From Anaerolineaceae bacterium (GTDB taxonomy: Bacteria; Chloroflexota; Anaerolineae; Promineifilales; Promineifilaceae), in contig PABI01000109.1 of NCBI GenBank assembly GCA_002699125.1, positions 1 to 45,731 of the forward strand: a stretch of DNA of 45,731 nucleotides. Direction: 5' to 3'. Within the stretch, counting starts at the first letter, position 1, and the number at the start of each line of letters is the position of its first letter. The translations under genes and the position numbers were made by a program. Below the pieces are notes generated by a model. The model saw only the letters and a list, made by a program, of their open reading frames with translations, made no database searches and was not told where the DNA came from. This document shows positions 35,832-44,632 of this stretch, piece by piece.

Positions 35832-35883
35832 TTGACAGCCCAAAGGGGGTGTGTTAGATTGCCTGAAAGATATTTTTAGCCAA
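35832..35883 (+). promoter_or_regulatory. Promoter and candidate operator of the DtxR-type regulator
   Basis: TTGACA (35832-35837) is followed after 17 bases by TAGATT (35855-35860), a sigma-70 promoter. An imperfect palindrome TTGCCTGAAAG...TTTTTAGCCAA (35859-35883, 8 of 11 pairs) overlaps the expected start of transcription and could be the regulator's own operator. The rest of the gap 35643-35900 is A+T-rich and should hold the divergent beta-helix promoter. Confidence 0.5.
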
Positions 35884-35900
35884 ACAATAAAAGGTGAACC

Positions 35901-36608
35901 ATGCCGGAAATCGAAGCGTTGCCCGATGGCACGTCTCATCAGCGTCATAATCTAAACCACCAGGCCATCGAGGATTATCTCAAAACGATCTACATGCTGG
36001 CTCAAGATGAAACGCCGGTGTCTACATCGCGCATTGCCGAGGCGCGGGACGTGAAACCAGCATCGGCTACCAGTATGATTAAACGGCTGGCCAACTTAAA
36101 AATGGTGGATTACGAGAAACATTATGGGGTGACACTAACCAGCGCCGGGGAAAAGCTAGCCCTGGAGGTGATTCGCCATCACCGTTTGATTGAGCTCTAT
36201 TTAATGGAAGCGCTAGGGTTTTCTTGGGATGAGGTGCATGAGCAGGCGGATATTTTGGAGCATGTGATTAGCGAGAAGCTGGAAGAACGTATTGCTGCTG
36301 CGCTGAATCACCCTGAGTTTGATCCGCATGGCGACCCGATTCCGGCCAAAGATGGCAGCATGGCATTGGTGGATGTGGAATTGCTTTCGACGGTGCCTGC
36401 CGGGAAAACGGTGTGGGTGCGCCGCATTATTGATGATGCCAACAGCGAACTGCTGCGCTATCTGGCTGATATGGGACTAACGCCGGGAACGGCCGTAACC
36501 GTCCAATCCGTTGCCCCTTTTGAAGGCCCGCTCACTCTAATTATTGACGGAGAAACTAAAGTGATTGGCCGCAATGTAGCCGCTTCTGTGCTGGTGGAAC
36601 TGGACTGA
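35901..36608 (+). CDS. DtxR/MntR-family metal-dependent transcriptional regulator
   Basis: The protein has 235 residues. The N-terminal winged helix (AIEDYLKTIYMLAQDETPVSTSRIAEARDVKPASATSMIKRLANLKMVDYEKHYGVTLT) and the dimerisation/metal domain (ALEVIRHHRLIELYLMEALGFSWDEVHEQADILEHVISEKLEERI) are typical of DtxR/IdeR/MntR, with His, Glu and Asp at the usual metal sites. A C-terminal FeoA-like SH3 domain (about 160-235) identifies the long, iron-type DtxR layout. It would repress metal-uptake genes when Fe(II) or Mn(II) is plentiful. No metal transporter adjoins; the iron-linked imelysin gene lies 7 kb away. GGTG precedes the ATG at 35901. Confidence 0.93.
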   Translation: MPEIEALPDGTSHQRHNLNHQAIEDYLKTIYMLAQDETPVSTSRIAEARDVKPASATSMIKRLANLKMVDYEKHYGVTLTSAGEKLALEVIRHHRLIELYLMEALGFSWDEVHEQADILEHVISEKLEERIAAALNHPEFDPHGDPIPAKDGSMALVDVELLSTVPAGKTVWVRRIIDDANSELLRYLADMGLTPGTAVTVQSVAPFEGPLTLIIDGETKVIGRNVAASVLVELD

Positions 36609-36610
36609 GT

Positions 36611-37171
36611 TTATCTGCTGTATACAAAATTGAAATCGGCCTGTTCCAGTGTGGGTAGTTTTTGGTCTCTGGCGGAGAGTACGGGATCAGAAACAGGCCA
36701 TTCAACGCCAATTTGTGGATCGTTCCAGATGATTCCTTTTTCACTTTCGGGGTGGTAATAGTCAGTTGTTTTGTAGATGAGATCGGCCGTTTCACTGAGC
36801 ACGCAAAAGCCGTGGGCAAAACCAGCGGGGACGTAGAGGAGACGGCCGTTTTCCGCCGATAACCGCTCGCCTACCCATTGCCCAAACGTTGGCGATCCCC
36901 GCCGAATGTCCACCGCCACATCAAAAATCTCCCCAATCACCACTTTCAATAACTTCCCTTGTGCGAACGGATCTTTTTGGTAATGCAAACCGCGCAAAAC
37001 GCCTTTGGCAGAGCGTGAATGATTATCTTGCAAAAAACGGGGGGCAATGCCATTGTCGGCAAAGATTTCGTATTGATATGTCTCCATAAAAAAGCCGCGC
37101 GCGTCGCCAATTTTTTCTGGTTCTACCAAAATGACTTCCGGGATGGTCAGGGGCTGAAAACGAAAGGGCAT
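36611..37171 (-). CDS. rfbC: dTDP-4-dehydrorhamnose 3,5-epimerase
   Basis: RfbC (RmlC) epimerises dTDP-4-keto-6-deoxyglucose at C3 and C5 in dTDP-L-rhamnose synthesis. The 186-residue protein has the full family sequence: IPEVILVEPEKIGDARGFFMETYQ, FLQDNHSRSAKGVLRGLHYQ with the catalytic His, VDIRRGSPTFGQWVGERLSAENGRLLYVPAGFAHGFCVLSE, and YKTTDYYHPESEKGIIWNDPQIGVEWP. GGAGG is upstream of the ATG at 37171. No other rhamnose gene is adjacent, so the pathway is scattered. The stop faces that of the DtxR gene at two bases' distance. Assignment is secure. Confidence 0.96.
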   Translation of the reverse strand: MPFRFQPLTIPEVILVEPEKIGDARGFFMETYQYEIFADNGIAPRFLQDNHSRSAKGVLRGLHYQKDPFAQGKLLKVVIGEIFDVAVDIRRGSPTFGQWVGERLSAENGRLLYVPAGFAHGFCVLSETADLIYKTTDYYHPESEKGIIWNDPQIGVEWPVSDPVLSARDQKLPTLEQADFNFVYSR

Positions 37172-37379
37172 GAATGTAATCCTCCAAGAAATTGTCTGAA
37201 AAAGCTGAACAGCGTCCGAATTATAGCAATCTCCCTTGTTTTTTGTATCTGCATTTTATATCCATGCACATTTTGTCTGCTTTTGCCACTGGTAGACTAA
37301 TAGTGAAGCATATTATCAAAATGCAAAAATTCCGCAGAGCCAAAACGCTCTAATTTATGTAGAAAAGGAGTTGGACGAA

Positions 37380-38162
37380 ATGAAAACAGTAATTCAGAAC
37401 ATTCGAGGATTTACCATTCAAGCGACAGATGGAGAAGTGGGTAGCGTTGAGACACTTTATTTTGACGAACAAACCTGGGCCATTCGCTATTTGGTCGTAA
37501 ACGTAGGCAATTGGCTGCTGCCGGACCAGATATTATTGTCGCCTGTGGTTGTGACCGATGTTGATCGTGAGGAAGAAAATATTTCTGTTGCGCTTACTAA
37601 AGAGCAGGTGAAGAATAGCCCGCACATGGATACGAAACGTCCCGTATCGCGACAGTACGAAGTTACTCTGCACGAATATTACAACTGGAATCCTTACTGG
37701 CTGCATGCACCTACCTATAGTGGTGGGCTGACAGCACCGCGAACGGCCGCTCTGGAAAAACAGCCTAAAGGTACCGAGAAAACGGCCGCAGCCGCGCCAG
37801 CCGACAAAGGCGACCCGCATCTACGAAGTACCGAAGAGGTTGAAGGCTACCATATTAATGCCGTAGATGGGGAAATTGGCCACATTGAAGAATTTCTTGT
37901 GGATACAGACTTTTGGTTCATTCGCTACTTTGTCATCGACACCAAGAACTGGCTGCCGGGCAAAGAAGTGATTGTATCGCCAAGCTGGATCGAGGATATC
38001 AACTGGGTCGATCGCGAAGTTTCGGTCAGCATGACGCAGGAAATGATTGAATCCAGCCCCGAATATGATGGTGAAGAAATGGTCAACCGCGAGTATGAGA
38101 GACGGCTGTATGATCATTACCAGGCAGTTGTGTACTGGAAAGAGGCACAGGTAACTCACTAA
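37380..38162 (+). CDS. Tandem PRC-barrel domain protein
   Basis: The protein has 260 residues and two PRC-barrel domains. The first is at about 8-85 (GFTIQATDGEVGSVETLYFDEQTWAIRYLVV...LLPDQILLSPVVV) and the second at about 155-230 (GYHINAVDGEIGHIEEFLVDTDFWFIRYFVIDTKNWLPGKEVIVSP). Each is followed by a similar phrase (ALTKEQVKNSPHMD, SMTQEMIESSPEYD) and a Tyr-Glu tail (QYEVTLHEYY, EYERRLYDHY), so an internal duplication is clear. PRC-barrels bind RNA or proteins; family members act in stress and ribosome maturation, but the role here is not known. AGGAG nine bases upstream fixes the ATG at 37380. Confidence 0.92.
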   Translation: MKTVIQNIRGFTIQATDGEVGSVETLYFDEQTWAIRYLVVNVGNWLLPDQILLSPVVVTDVDREEENISVALTKEQVKNSPHMDTKRPVSRQYEVTLHEYYNWNPYWLHAPTYSGGLTAPRTAALEKQPKGTEKTAAAAPADKGDPHLRSTEEVEGYHINAVDGEIGHIEEFLVDTDFWFIRYFVIDTKNWLPGKEVIVSPSWIEDINWVDREVSVSMTQEMIESSPEYDGEEMVNREYERRLYDHYQAVVYWKEAQVTH

Positions 38163-38188
38163 TTTTTCAGGCAAGATCTGCTTGATTG

Positions 38189-38221
38189 GCCCGAAGAGCA
38201 CGTGCTCTTCGGGCTTTTTTT
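38189..38221 (+). terminator. Terminator after the PRC-barrel gene
   Basis: GCCCGAAGAGCAC (38189-38201) is followed directly by its complement GTGCTCTTCGGGC (38202-38214) and then TTTTTTT. It is a perfect 13-bp palindrome 27 bases past the stop. Confidence 0.9.
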
Positions 38222-38351
38222 ATTTTGCCTTTAATTCGACGCTGCTTGTTCTTTCGCTACAATTGAAACTTTCCTGAGGAATCAATGAAATTAAAAATCG
38301 AGCCCAGACAAATTCGGGTGAGGCGCTGCCAAAGATAGTGAAGGAGCAAGA

Positions 38352-40532
38352 ATGAGTTTTGCGATTCAACCAAAAATTGAGCTAAATGATGTCGTCCAAT
38401 TTCCTCTGCCGGGCCAAAATGTGCCCGGTTCGTTGTCGTTTAGTCCAGACGGCCGTTTCCTCACCTACCTCTTTAGTCCTGATGGCGGGTTGATCCGCCA
38501 GCTTTACGCCTATGACCTGGAAAATGGCAGCCAGCGCCTGCTCATTGCCCCACCTGCCGGCAGCGATGATGAAGAAAATTTATCCCTGGAGGAAAAGCTG
38601 CGCCGTGAGCGTTTGCGGCAGCGGGAATTGGGCATCACCCGGTATGAATGGTCGGCCAAAACAGGCCGGATTTTGCTGCCGCTGCCCGATGGTTTGTACG
38701 TATTCGATAAGAAAGATGAGCCGATACGGCCGTTGCTCACCAATCCCGCTCACCCCATCCAGGACCCCCACTTTTCCCCCGACGGCCAATGGGTGGCCTT
38801 TGTGCAGGGTGCTGAGCTTTATGTCATTCCAGCGGATGGCGGCGAGGCAAAGCAAATCAGCAGCGGCGCCCGTGGCACCGGCAAGACCAACGGACTGGCC
38901 GAATACATTGCCCAGGAAGAGATGGGGCGCAGCCGGGGCTACTGGTGGTCACCAGACAGTAAGAAGCTGGCCTTTGTAGAAGTGGATGAAACGCACATCC
39001 CTGTTTACCGCATCGTGCACCAGGGCAAAGATGGCGTAGGGGATGGCGCGCAGGAAGACCATCGCTATCCGTTTGCCGGCATGCCCAACGCCCGGGCGCG
39101 GTTGGGCGTAGTCGCCCGCGATGGCGGTGATGTGCAGTGGCTGGACCTGGGCGATGACCCGGACATTTACCTGGCGCGGGTGAAATGGCTGCCCAACGGC
39201 CGTCTCACCGCCCAAATCCTCAACCGGGAGCAAAGCCAACTGAACCTTGTTGAATTCGATCTGGCAACGGGCAAAAAACGGCTGTTGCTGCGCGAAACCA
39301 GCGACGTCTGGATCAACCTGCACAACATGTTCCATCCGCTCAAGAAGCTGGCGGAGCACGAGGCCGGCGGCTTTATTTGGGCCTCAGAGCGCACTGGCTT
39401 CCGTCACCTCTATTTGTATGATGCGGACGGGAATGAAATACGGCCGTTAACCAATGGCGCGTGGCAGGTAGACAGTCTGGCGGGTGTGAATCTCAAACAG
39501 AGCGTCATTTACTTCATGGCCAGCAAAAAAACGCCGACGGAGAGTCACCTGTACCAGGTATCGCTGCTCGGTGGCGAGCCACACCGGCTTACAACCGAGC
39601 CGGGGATGCACAGCGTGGTGCTGGACATTAAACGGAAGCGCTTTATGGATGTGCAGCAGTCGGTTGAAGCACCCCCTTCCATTCATTTACGTTCGCTGGC
39701 AGACGGCCGTTTATTAACCACCATCTTCGCCCAGCCAGATGAACGGATTGCTCAGCTTGACCTGCCCACGCCACAGCTGATCACCCTGCAAAATCGAGAT
39801 GGCGTGGAGCTTTACGGTGCGCTTTACTGTCCGCCAGCTATCTTTGGCGAGGGACCGTTTCCCACCATCGTCAGCGTGTATGGCGGGCCGCACGCCCAGC
39901 GTGTTACCAATAGCTGGGCACTTACCGTAGATATGCGCGCTCAATATCTGGCCAGCCAGGGCTTTTTGGTATTCAGGCTGGACAATCGCGGCAGTGCCCG
40001 GCGCGGCCTGGCGTTTGAAGCCCCCATCAGACACAACATGGGGGATGTGGAAGTAGCCGACCAGGTTGATGGCGTGCGCTGGCTGGCAGCGCAGGGGTTG
40101 GCCGATCCGGTCCGAGTAGGCATTTATGGCTGGAGCTACGGTGGGTACATGGCGGCGATGTGCCTGGCGCGTGCCGCCAATACCTTCCAGGTAGCCGTGG
40201 CCGGCGCGCCGGTGACCCATTGGGACGGCTACGATACCTGTTACACCGAACGGTACATGGGCCTGCCCCAAACTAATCCGGATGGCTACAAAGTCAGCAG
40301 CGTGATGCACCATCTGGACAAAATAACGGGCAAGCTGCTGCTGGTGCACGGCCTCATTGATGAAAACGTCCATTTCCGCCACACGGCGCGGCTAATTAAC
40401 GGACTCATCGCCGCAGGCAAGCGCTACGATTTGCTTTTGTTCCCCGACGAACGCCACATGCCGCGCAAGGCAGACGGCCGTCTCTATATGGAAGAGCAAA
40501 TTGCCGATTACTTTAAGAAAAATTTGATGTAA
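38352..40532 (+). CDS. S9-family serine peptidase (dipeptidyl peptidase IV-like)
   Basis: The protein has 726 residues: an N-terminal beta-propeller (WSPDSKKLAFVEVDE, HFSPDGQWVAFVQ and similar blades) and a C-terminal alpha/beta-hydrolase domain. The nucleophile is Ser595 in GWSYGGYMAAM, the acid Asp670 in HGLIDENVHF and the base His702 in DERHMPR. The double-glutamate AEYIAQEEMGRSRGYWWSPD segment is the DPP-IV site that grips the substrate amino terminus, which indicates dipeptidyl-peptidase activity. No signal peptide is seen, so it is cytoplasmic. GGAG precedes the ATG at 38352. It forms a probable operon with the HAD gene 10 bases downstream. Confidence 0.94.
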   Translation: MSFAIQPKIELNDVVQFPLPGQNVPGSLSFSPDGRFLTYLFSPDGGLIRQLYAYDLENGSQRLLIAPPAGSDDEENLSLEEKLRRERLRQRELGITRYEWSAKTGRILLPLPDGLYVFDKKDEPIRPLLTNPAHPIQDPHFSPDGQWVAFVQGAELYVIPADGGEAKQISSGARGTGKTNGLAEYIAQEEMGRSRGYWWSPDSKKLAFVEVDETHIPVYRIVHQGKDGVGDGAQEDHRYPFAGMPNARARLGVVARDGGDVQWLDLGDDPDIYLARVKWLPNGRLTAQILNREQSQLNLVEFDLATGKKRLLLRETSDVWINLHNMFHPLKKLAEHEAGGFIWASERTGFRHLYLYDADGNEIRPLTNGAWQVDSLAGVNLKQSVIYFMASKKTPTESHLYQVSLLGGEPHRLTTEPGMHSVVLDIKRKRFMDVQQSVEAPPSIHLRSLADGRLLTTIFAQPDERIAQLDLPTPQLITLQNRDGVELYGALYCPPAIFGEGPFPTIVSVYGGPHAQRVTNSWALTVDMRAQYLASQGFLVFRLDNRGSARRGLAFEAPIRHNMGDVEVADQVDGVRWLAAQGLADPVRVGIYGWSYGGYMAAMCLARAANTFQVAVAGAPVTHWDGYDTCYTERYMGLPQTNPDGYKVSSVMHHLDKITGKLLLVHGLIDENVHFRHTARLINGLIAAGKRYDLLLFPDERHMPRKADGRLYMEEQIADYFKKNLM

Positions 40533-40542
40533 AAGGAATTAG

Positions 40543-41205
40543 ATGATTAAAGCACTTATTTTTGATATGGATGGCACCATTGTGGACAACATGGGGGTGC
40601 ATACGGCCGTTTGGCTGGACGTTTTAGCTGAGTTCGGCGTAGAAATAACTGCCGCTGAGTTCCAGGCAACCATGGCCGGCATGACCAGCCTGGAAACCCT
40701 GCGCAAGCTGGTAAATCCTGAGATGACCGATACCCAGGCGGCTGAAATTGCCCGGCGCAAAGAGGAACAGTACCGCGAGCAGTACCGGGCAGCGATGCAG
40801 CCGGTAAGAGGCTTGCTTTCCCTTTTGCAAGAGGCGCGCCGGGCGGGAATGTCGCTGGCGGTGGCCACGGCTGCCGGGAATGACAATATCGATTTTGTGA
40901 TGAATGGCCTGGCGCTGTGGGATTCTTTTGATGCTGTGGTGGGAGCCGATGATGTAGAAAGAGGCAAGCCGCATCCGGATCTGTTTTTGCTGGCGGCAGA
41001 AAGAATCGGGGTGCCACCGGAGCATTGCCTGGTGTTTGAAGATGCACTAACCGGCCTGGAGGCAGCCCGACGGGCGGGCATGGCGGCAGTTGCCGTGACC
41101 ACCTCCCACAACATTGATGAAGTGGCCCATTTACCCCAGGTGCGCCAAGTCATCCCCGATTTTACGCATGTAACCGTGGCTGATTTCTTGGGTGAAGCGG
41201 GTTAG
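40543..41205 (+). CDS. HAD-superfamily phosphatase (beta-phosphoglucomutase-like)
   Basis: The 220-residue protein has all HAD motifs: motif I DMDGTIVDN at 8-16 with nucleophile Asp, motif II AVATAAG, and motifs III/IV GKPHPDLFLLAAERIGVPPEHCLVFEDALTGLEAARRAGM. A helical cap lies between residues 20 and 85, as in the beta-phosphoglucomutase/Gph subfamily. The substrate is a small phosphate ester not identifiable from sequence. AGGAAT lies before the ATG. It follows the S9 peptidase gene by 10 bases. Confidence 0.93.
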   Translation: MIKALIFDMDGTIVDNMGVHTAVWLDVLAEFGVEITAAEFQATMAGMTSLETLRKLVNPEMTDTQAAEIARRKEEQYREQYRAAMQPVRGLLSLLQEARRAGMSLAVATAAGNDNIDFVMNGLALWDSFDAVVGADDVERGKPHPDLFLLAAERIGVPPEHCLVFEDALTGLEAARRAGMAAVAVTTSHNIDEVAHLPQVRQVIPDFTHVTVADFLGEAG

Positions 41206-41246
41206 CTGGCTTTTTGATTTCTCTTTCTCTGTGTCTCTAAGTGAAA

Positions 41247-42167
41247 TCACCTGCGCAGGAGCAGATTGATGACGCCCATGTTTTGCATGAGCTGCTCTGT
41301 GAGATGTTGCAAATGGTCAGGTTGATGGGTGAGGTTGGTTAAACGGCCGTCCGCTTCAATCGCCTCCATCTGGTTAAACTCAAACGCCTGCACCTCATTG
41401 AGGGCCGCAATTGGCTCGTGCCCAAACGCTTTAAGCGCCTGCGGATTGTATTCCATGACAAGCTTCAGGTTGGGAGAATTGGCAATTGTTTGCTGCATGC
41501 CGCGCAGCGCCCCAATTTCTGCGCCTTCAATATCCATCTTGACCAAATCAACCTGTTGAATTCCCCGTGTGGCCAAAAAATCATCTACCGGTGTGGTGCG
41601 CACGGTGAAGGTTTGGGCCGAAAAGGTGTGGCCAATGCGCGGCGCAATGTCCGTATCGTGGGTTTGGGACTTTTGCAGGGCAGCCATCGCCTCATCATAA
41701 TGCAGCGAACCGCTGGCAGACATCATCAGGTAGTCGTGTAGTTCGGCCGTACCTTCCTGTTCGGCCAGGGCCAGCTGTACGGCCGTTACCTGCGGCAGTC
41801 GTTTCACATTGTGCTGTAAGGTGGCAAAGGTTCGGGGATGGGGTTCAAAGGCGAAGATACGGCCGTTCTCCCCCAGAACCTTTGCATAGCGGCGGGAGTA
41901 GTAGCCCACATGTGCCCCAATATCCAACATGGTCATACCGGGAGCGGCCAGCTTGTCCAGTTGGCTAATCGTCTCAACCTCATGCCGATTAGTCAGCAGC
42001 TCCAGCCGAAACCAAAAAGGATCATCGGGCATGGTGCGGAAGCCGCTGCCTTTTTCCAAAATGGGAATTGCGCCATGGGTCATTAGCCAATGGGTGGCGG
42101 CATGGGCAGAACGGAAGCGTTTAATTGTTTTGCGATAGAGTCGAAGACTCAAATTTGAGATGCTCAT
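41247..42167 (-). CDS. FkbM-family methyltransferase
   Basis: The 306-residue protein carries the FkbM SAM-dependent methyltransferase domain: MLDIGAHVGYYSRRYAKVLGENGRIFAFEPHPRTFATLQHNV at about 95-135 (SAM-binding loop DIGAHVG) and the later VDLVKMDIEGAEIGALRGM, a signature of the family. The target is usually a sugar or lipid hydroxyl; none is indicated here. The N-terminal 60 residues are not conserved. It reads away from the RRM gene, whose divergent leader occupies 42168-42376, and converges on the HAD gene. Confidence 0.93.
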   Translation of the reverse strand: MSISNLSLRLYRKTIKRFRSAHAATHWLMTHGAIPILEKGSGFRTMPDDPFWFRLELLTNRHEVETISQLDKLAAPGMTMLDIGAHVGYYSRRYAKVLGENGRIFAFEPHPRTFATLQHNVKRLPQVTAVQLALAEQEGTAELHDYLMMSASGSLHYDEAMAALQKSQTHDTDIAPRIGHTFSAQTFTVRTTPVDDFLATRGIQQVDLVKMDIEGAEIGALRGMQQTIANSPNLKLVMEYNPQALKAFGHEPIAALNEVQAFEFNQMEAIEADGRLTNLTHQPDHLQHLTEQLMQNMGVINLLLRR

Positions 42168-42376
42168 GCCCCACTTTTACCAGAAAATAGATTTGTGAGC
42201 GAATTTTAAACCCCGAATCGGAAAAAAGATGAACTGCTGGACAAAGGTTATAAAAAGGGGATAATTCCGCTTAATATTTCAAATTCCATGCGTGCCAGGT
42301 TCCTGTGTTACAAAGTGGAAATAATTTTAAGGGAACCGCCATAAAAGAGATGCGGTTTCGTTCAGGAGACAAGACT

Positions 42377-42790
42377 TTGTCAAAGAAAATTTATGTGGGA
42401 AATTTGTCGTTTCAGGCGACAGAAGAAGATGTACGCAATATGTTTGAGGCGTACGGCACCGTGGAATCCGTGGCAATGATCAATGATCGTGACACTGGCC
42501 GTTTTCGTGGTTTCTGCTTTGTAGAAATGCCCGACAGCGAAGCGATGGCAGCCATTGAAGCGCTGGATGGAAATGACCATGACGGCCGTACCCTGCGCGT
42601 CAACGAAGCCCGCCCCCGTGAAGAGCGTGGCGGCGGCAATCGCGGTGGCGGTGGCTACCGCGGTGGTGGTGGCGGCAACCGTGGCGGCGGTGGCAATCGT
42701 GGCGGTGGCAATCGCGGCGGTGGCAATCGCGGCGGTGGCGGCAATCGTCGAGATGATTTCGGCGACGGCGGTGGTCGCGGCTGGGGCTAA
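42377..42790 (+). CDS. Glycine-rich RRM RNA-binding protein
   Basis: The protein has 137 residues and one RNA-recognition motif: RNP2 IYVGNL at 5-10 and RNP1 RGFCFVEM at 44-51. The tail (about 80-137) is almost entirely RGG/NRGGG repeats, like eukaryotic and cyanobacterial cold-induced RNA-binding proteins. I choose the TTG at 42377 because the family starts with SKKIYVGNLSF there and CAGGAG is eight bases upstream; ATG codons at 42350 or before give extra residues with no family match. A long leader (42168-42376) is consistent with cold regulation. The gene ends at a strong terminator. Confidence 0.93.
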   Translation: MSKKIYVGNLSFQATEEDVRNMFEAYGTVESVAMINDRDTGRFRGFCFVEMPDSEAMAAIEALDGNDHDGRTLRVNEARPREERGGGNRGGGGYRGGGGGNRGGGGNRGGGNRGGGNRGGGGNRRDDFGDGGGRGWG

Positions 42791-42827
42791 GCCTAAGAAT
42801 TTTTAACCCCTGATTCAACTTGAAGAT

Positions 42828-42860
42828 AAAAGGCCAGATTGAGAAATCTGGCCTTTTTTT
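42828..42860 (+). terminator. RRM-gene terminator
   Basis: AAAAGGCCAGATT (42828-42840) and AATCTGGCCTTTT (42845-42857) form a perfect 13-bp stem with loop GAGA, followed by TTT. The remaining gap to 43124 (42861-43124) holds only an imperfect TGATCG...CGATCA inverted repeat near 42898-42935 and no gene. Confidence 0.92.
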
Positions 42861-43124
42861 GCGTACCGGGCACCTATTATCTGCTGATCAATTAAGAATG
42901 ATCGTTGGTTCATTTTTGGATGAAATTTCGATCACTTTTAATCGAACGTGCGACAATTTTTAGATTAACAGGTTGTGTAGATTTCTCAGCTGAAATCCCT
43001 ACTATTGAAGTCAAGTAAACATTCAACAAAAGCGCTCAAACATCCTAAAGGTTTACGCAAATCCTTGAGGTCTGAATTGGGCGCTGAAATTCAACAGCTT
43101 GTTTCAAGATGATTAGGAGAGAAT

Positions 43125-44375
43125 ATGAGAAGTATAGTACGCACCCTGCCGATTTTTATGCTTGTTTTAGTTTTGCTGGCTGCCTGTGGTGGGGCCGCCA
43201 CGGAGACAGATACCGAGGCAGTGCCGGAAGATACGGCCGTTACCGAAGCACAACCAGCGGCAGAACAAACAACTGATGAAGCATTGGCCAACCTCGCAGC
43301 GATGAAAGCGGACGTTGTAGCCAATTATGCGGAGATTGTCTATACCAGCTACCAGGATGCTTATGATACGGCCGTTACCCTGCAAGCCGCCCTGCAAGAA
43401 TTTGTCGCCAACCCCAGCGAAGAAACCCATCAAGCCGCTAAGGAAGCATGGCTGGCCGCTCGCGAACCGTATGGCCAGACCGAGGTGTACCGTTTCTACG
43501 GCGGCCCCATCGATGATGAAGACGGCCCGGAGGGGTTGATCAACGCCTGGCCGCTGGATGAATCCTACGTCGATTACGTCGCAGGCGCGCCAGATGCGGG
43601 CATCATCGACAACGTTGCCGAATATCCGGAGATCAACGCCGAACTGCTGGAATCCCTCAACGAAGTGGGCGCGGAAGAAAACATCAGCACCGGTTACCAT
43701 GCCATTGAATTTTTGCTGTGGGGTCAAGACTTAAGCGCCGACGGCAATGGTGACCGCAGCTACACCGACTACATCGAGGCCGAAAACGCCGAGCGCCGCG
43801 GCCAATATCTGCTGGCAGCCGCCGATCTGCTGGTGGGCCATTTGGGCGAAATGGTTGCTGCCTGGGAGCCCGACGTAAATGACAACTACCGCGCCGAATT
43901 TCTGGCGCAGCCCGATGACGCCATCCAGAAAATGCTGACGGGCATGGGCGTGCTGAGCAAATCGGAGCTGGCGGGTGAGCGCATGTTTGTCGCCTACAAC
44001 AACCAGGACCAGGAAGATGAGCATTCTTGTTTCAGCGACAATACCCATCGCGACATCATTACCAACGCGCAGGGCATTGTGAACGTGTACACCGGCAGCT
44101 ACACACGGGTTGATGGCACGGTGGTAAGCGGACCATCGCTGGCTGATTTGGTAGGGGAACTGGATGCGGATCTGGCGGCCGAGATGAATGCCCTGGCTGA
44201 TGCTGCCCTGGCCAGCACCCAATCCATTTATGTGTCGTTTGACCAGGCCATTGTGGTGGCCGATCAGCGACCGGCCGTTTTGGAATCGGTGAATGCTTTG
44301 CAAGATCAGGGCGATAAGGTCGCCGAGGTGGCCGGCCTGCTGGGTGTGGCCATCAACACAGACCTGCCTGAGTAA
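43125..44375 (+). CDS. Imelysin/IrpA-family iron-regulated lipoprotein
   Basis: The protein has 416 residues. The signal peptide ends in a lipobox LLAAC (Cys about 21), so it is lipid-anchored outside the membrane. After an acidic linker the imelysin (peptidase M75-like) domain shows GYHAIEFLLWGQDL, the GxHxxE motif, and NNQDQEDEHSCFSDNTHRDI, which is typical of IrpA homologues. Such proteins are iron-linked and accompany di-heme oxidoreductases. The gene starts with ATG at 43125 after AGGAGAG. Downstream are a Cys-rich mini-protein, a shortened di-heme protein and an HTTM fragment, which together form an iron/cofactor locus in decay. Confidence 0.93.
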   Translation: MRSIVRTLPIFMLVLVLLAACGGAATETDTEAVPEDTAVTEAQPAAEQTTDEALANLAAMKADVVANYAEIVYTSYQDAYDTAVTLQAALQEFVANPSEETHQAAKEAWLAAREPYGQTEVYRFYGGPIDDEDGPEGLINAWPLDESYVDYVAGAPDAGIIDNVAEYPEINAELLESLNEVGAEENISTGYHAIEFLLWGQDLSADGNGDRSYTDYIEAENAERRGQYLLAAADLLVGHLGEMVAAWEPDVNDNYRAEFLAQPDDAIQKMLTGMGVLSKSELAGERMFVAYNNQDQEDEHSCFSDNTHRDIITNAQGIVNVYTGSYTRVDGTVVSGPSLADLVGELDADLAAEMNALADAALASTQSIYVSFDQAIVVADQRPAVLESVNALQDQGDKVAEVAGLLGVAINTDLPE

Positions 44376-44391
44376 GGAGATTAACCACGGA

Positions 44392-44440
44392 GACGCGGAG
44401 AACGCAGCGTTCAATAAAAAGTCTTTGCGTTCTCTGCGTC
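44392..44440. repeat. Word-built palindrome (GACGCGGAGAACGC type)
   Basis: GACGCGGAGAACGCAG (44392-44407) pairs with the complement (TTGCGTTCTCTGCGTC, 44425-44440) at 14 of 16 positions. It lies between the imelysin stop and the start of the Cys-rich mini-gene. Confidence 0.75.
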
Positions 44441-44463
44441 ACTACTTTGGAATAGGAAAAACT

Positions 44464-44619
44464 ATGGCTAAATCGTTGTGTAAATTGAAAAAAACGCTGC
44501 GCATTGACCTGACCGAGTACATGCTGTGTGTGAACAACCCTTCGCATGTGTGTACCAAATGCGGCCGTGTGGCCAACAAGAAGAAGCTTTTGTGCAGCCC
44601 CAAGAAAATTACGGTATAA
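44464..44619 (+). CDS. Small Cys-rich protein next to imelysin gene
   Basis: The ATG at 44464 gives 51 residues with five Cys: C6, C22, C30, C33 and C44. C30-x2-C33 (CTKCGRVA) plus C22 or C44 resembles a small zinc or iron-binding knuckle. The protein is Lys-rich (KKTLRIDLTEY, ANKKKLLCSPKK) and has no signal peptide. The longer frame from 44293 runs through the imelysin gene and palindrome and is rejected. I have seen similar tiny Cys proteins beside imelysin genes but cannot name a family. No strong Shine-Dalgarno site is visible (GGAATAGG is just upstream). Confidence 0.7.
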   Translation: MAKSLCKLKKTLRIDLTEYMLCVNNPSHVCTKCGRVANKKKLLCSPKKITV

Positions 44620-44632
44620 GGTATTGTTACCT

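Noticed and set aside
41206..41246. Possible terminator between the HAD and FkbM genes
   Set aside because: Only a weak GATTTC/GAAATC pairing is present, with no T-run.
42600..42780. Repetitive GGTGGC/AATCGC tract considered as a CRISPR or tandem-repeat locus
   Set aside because: It is the coding sequence for the RGG/NRGGG tail of the RRM protein.
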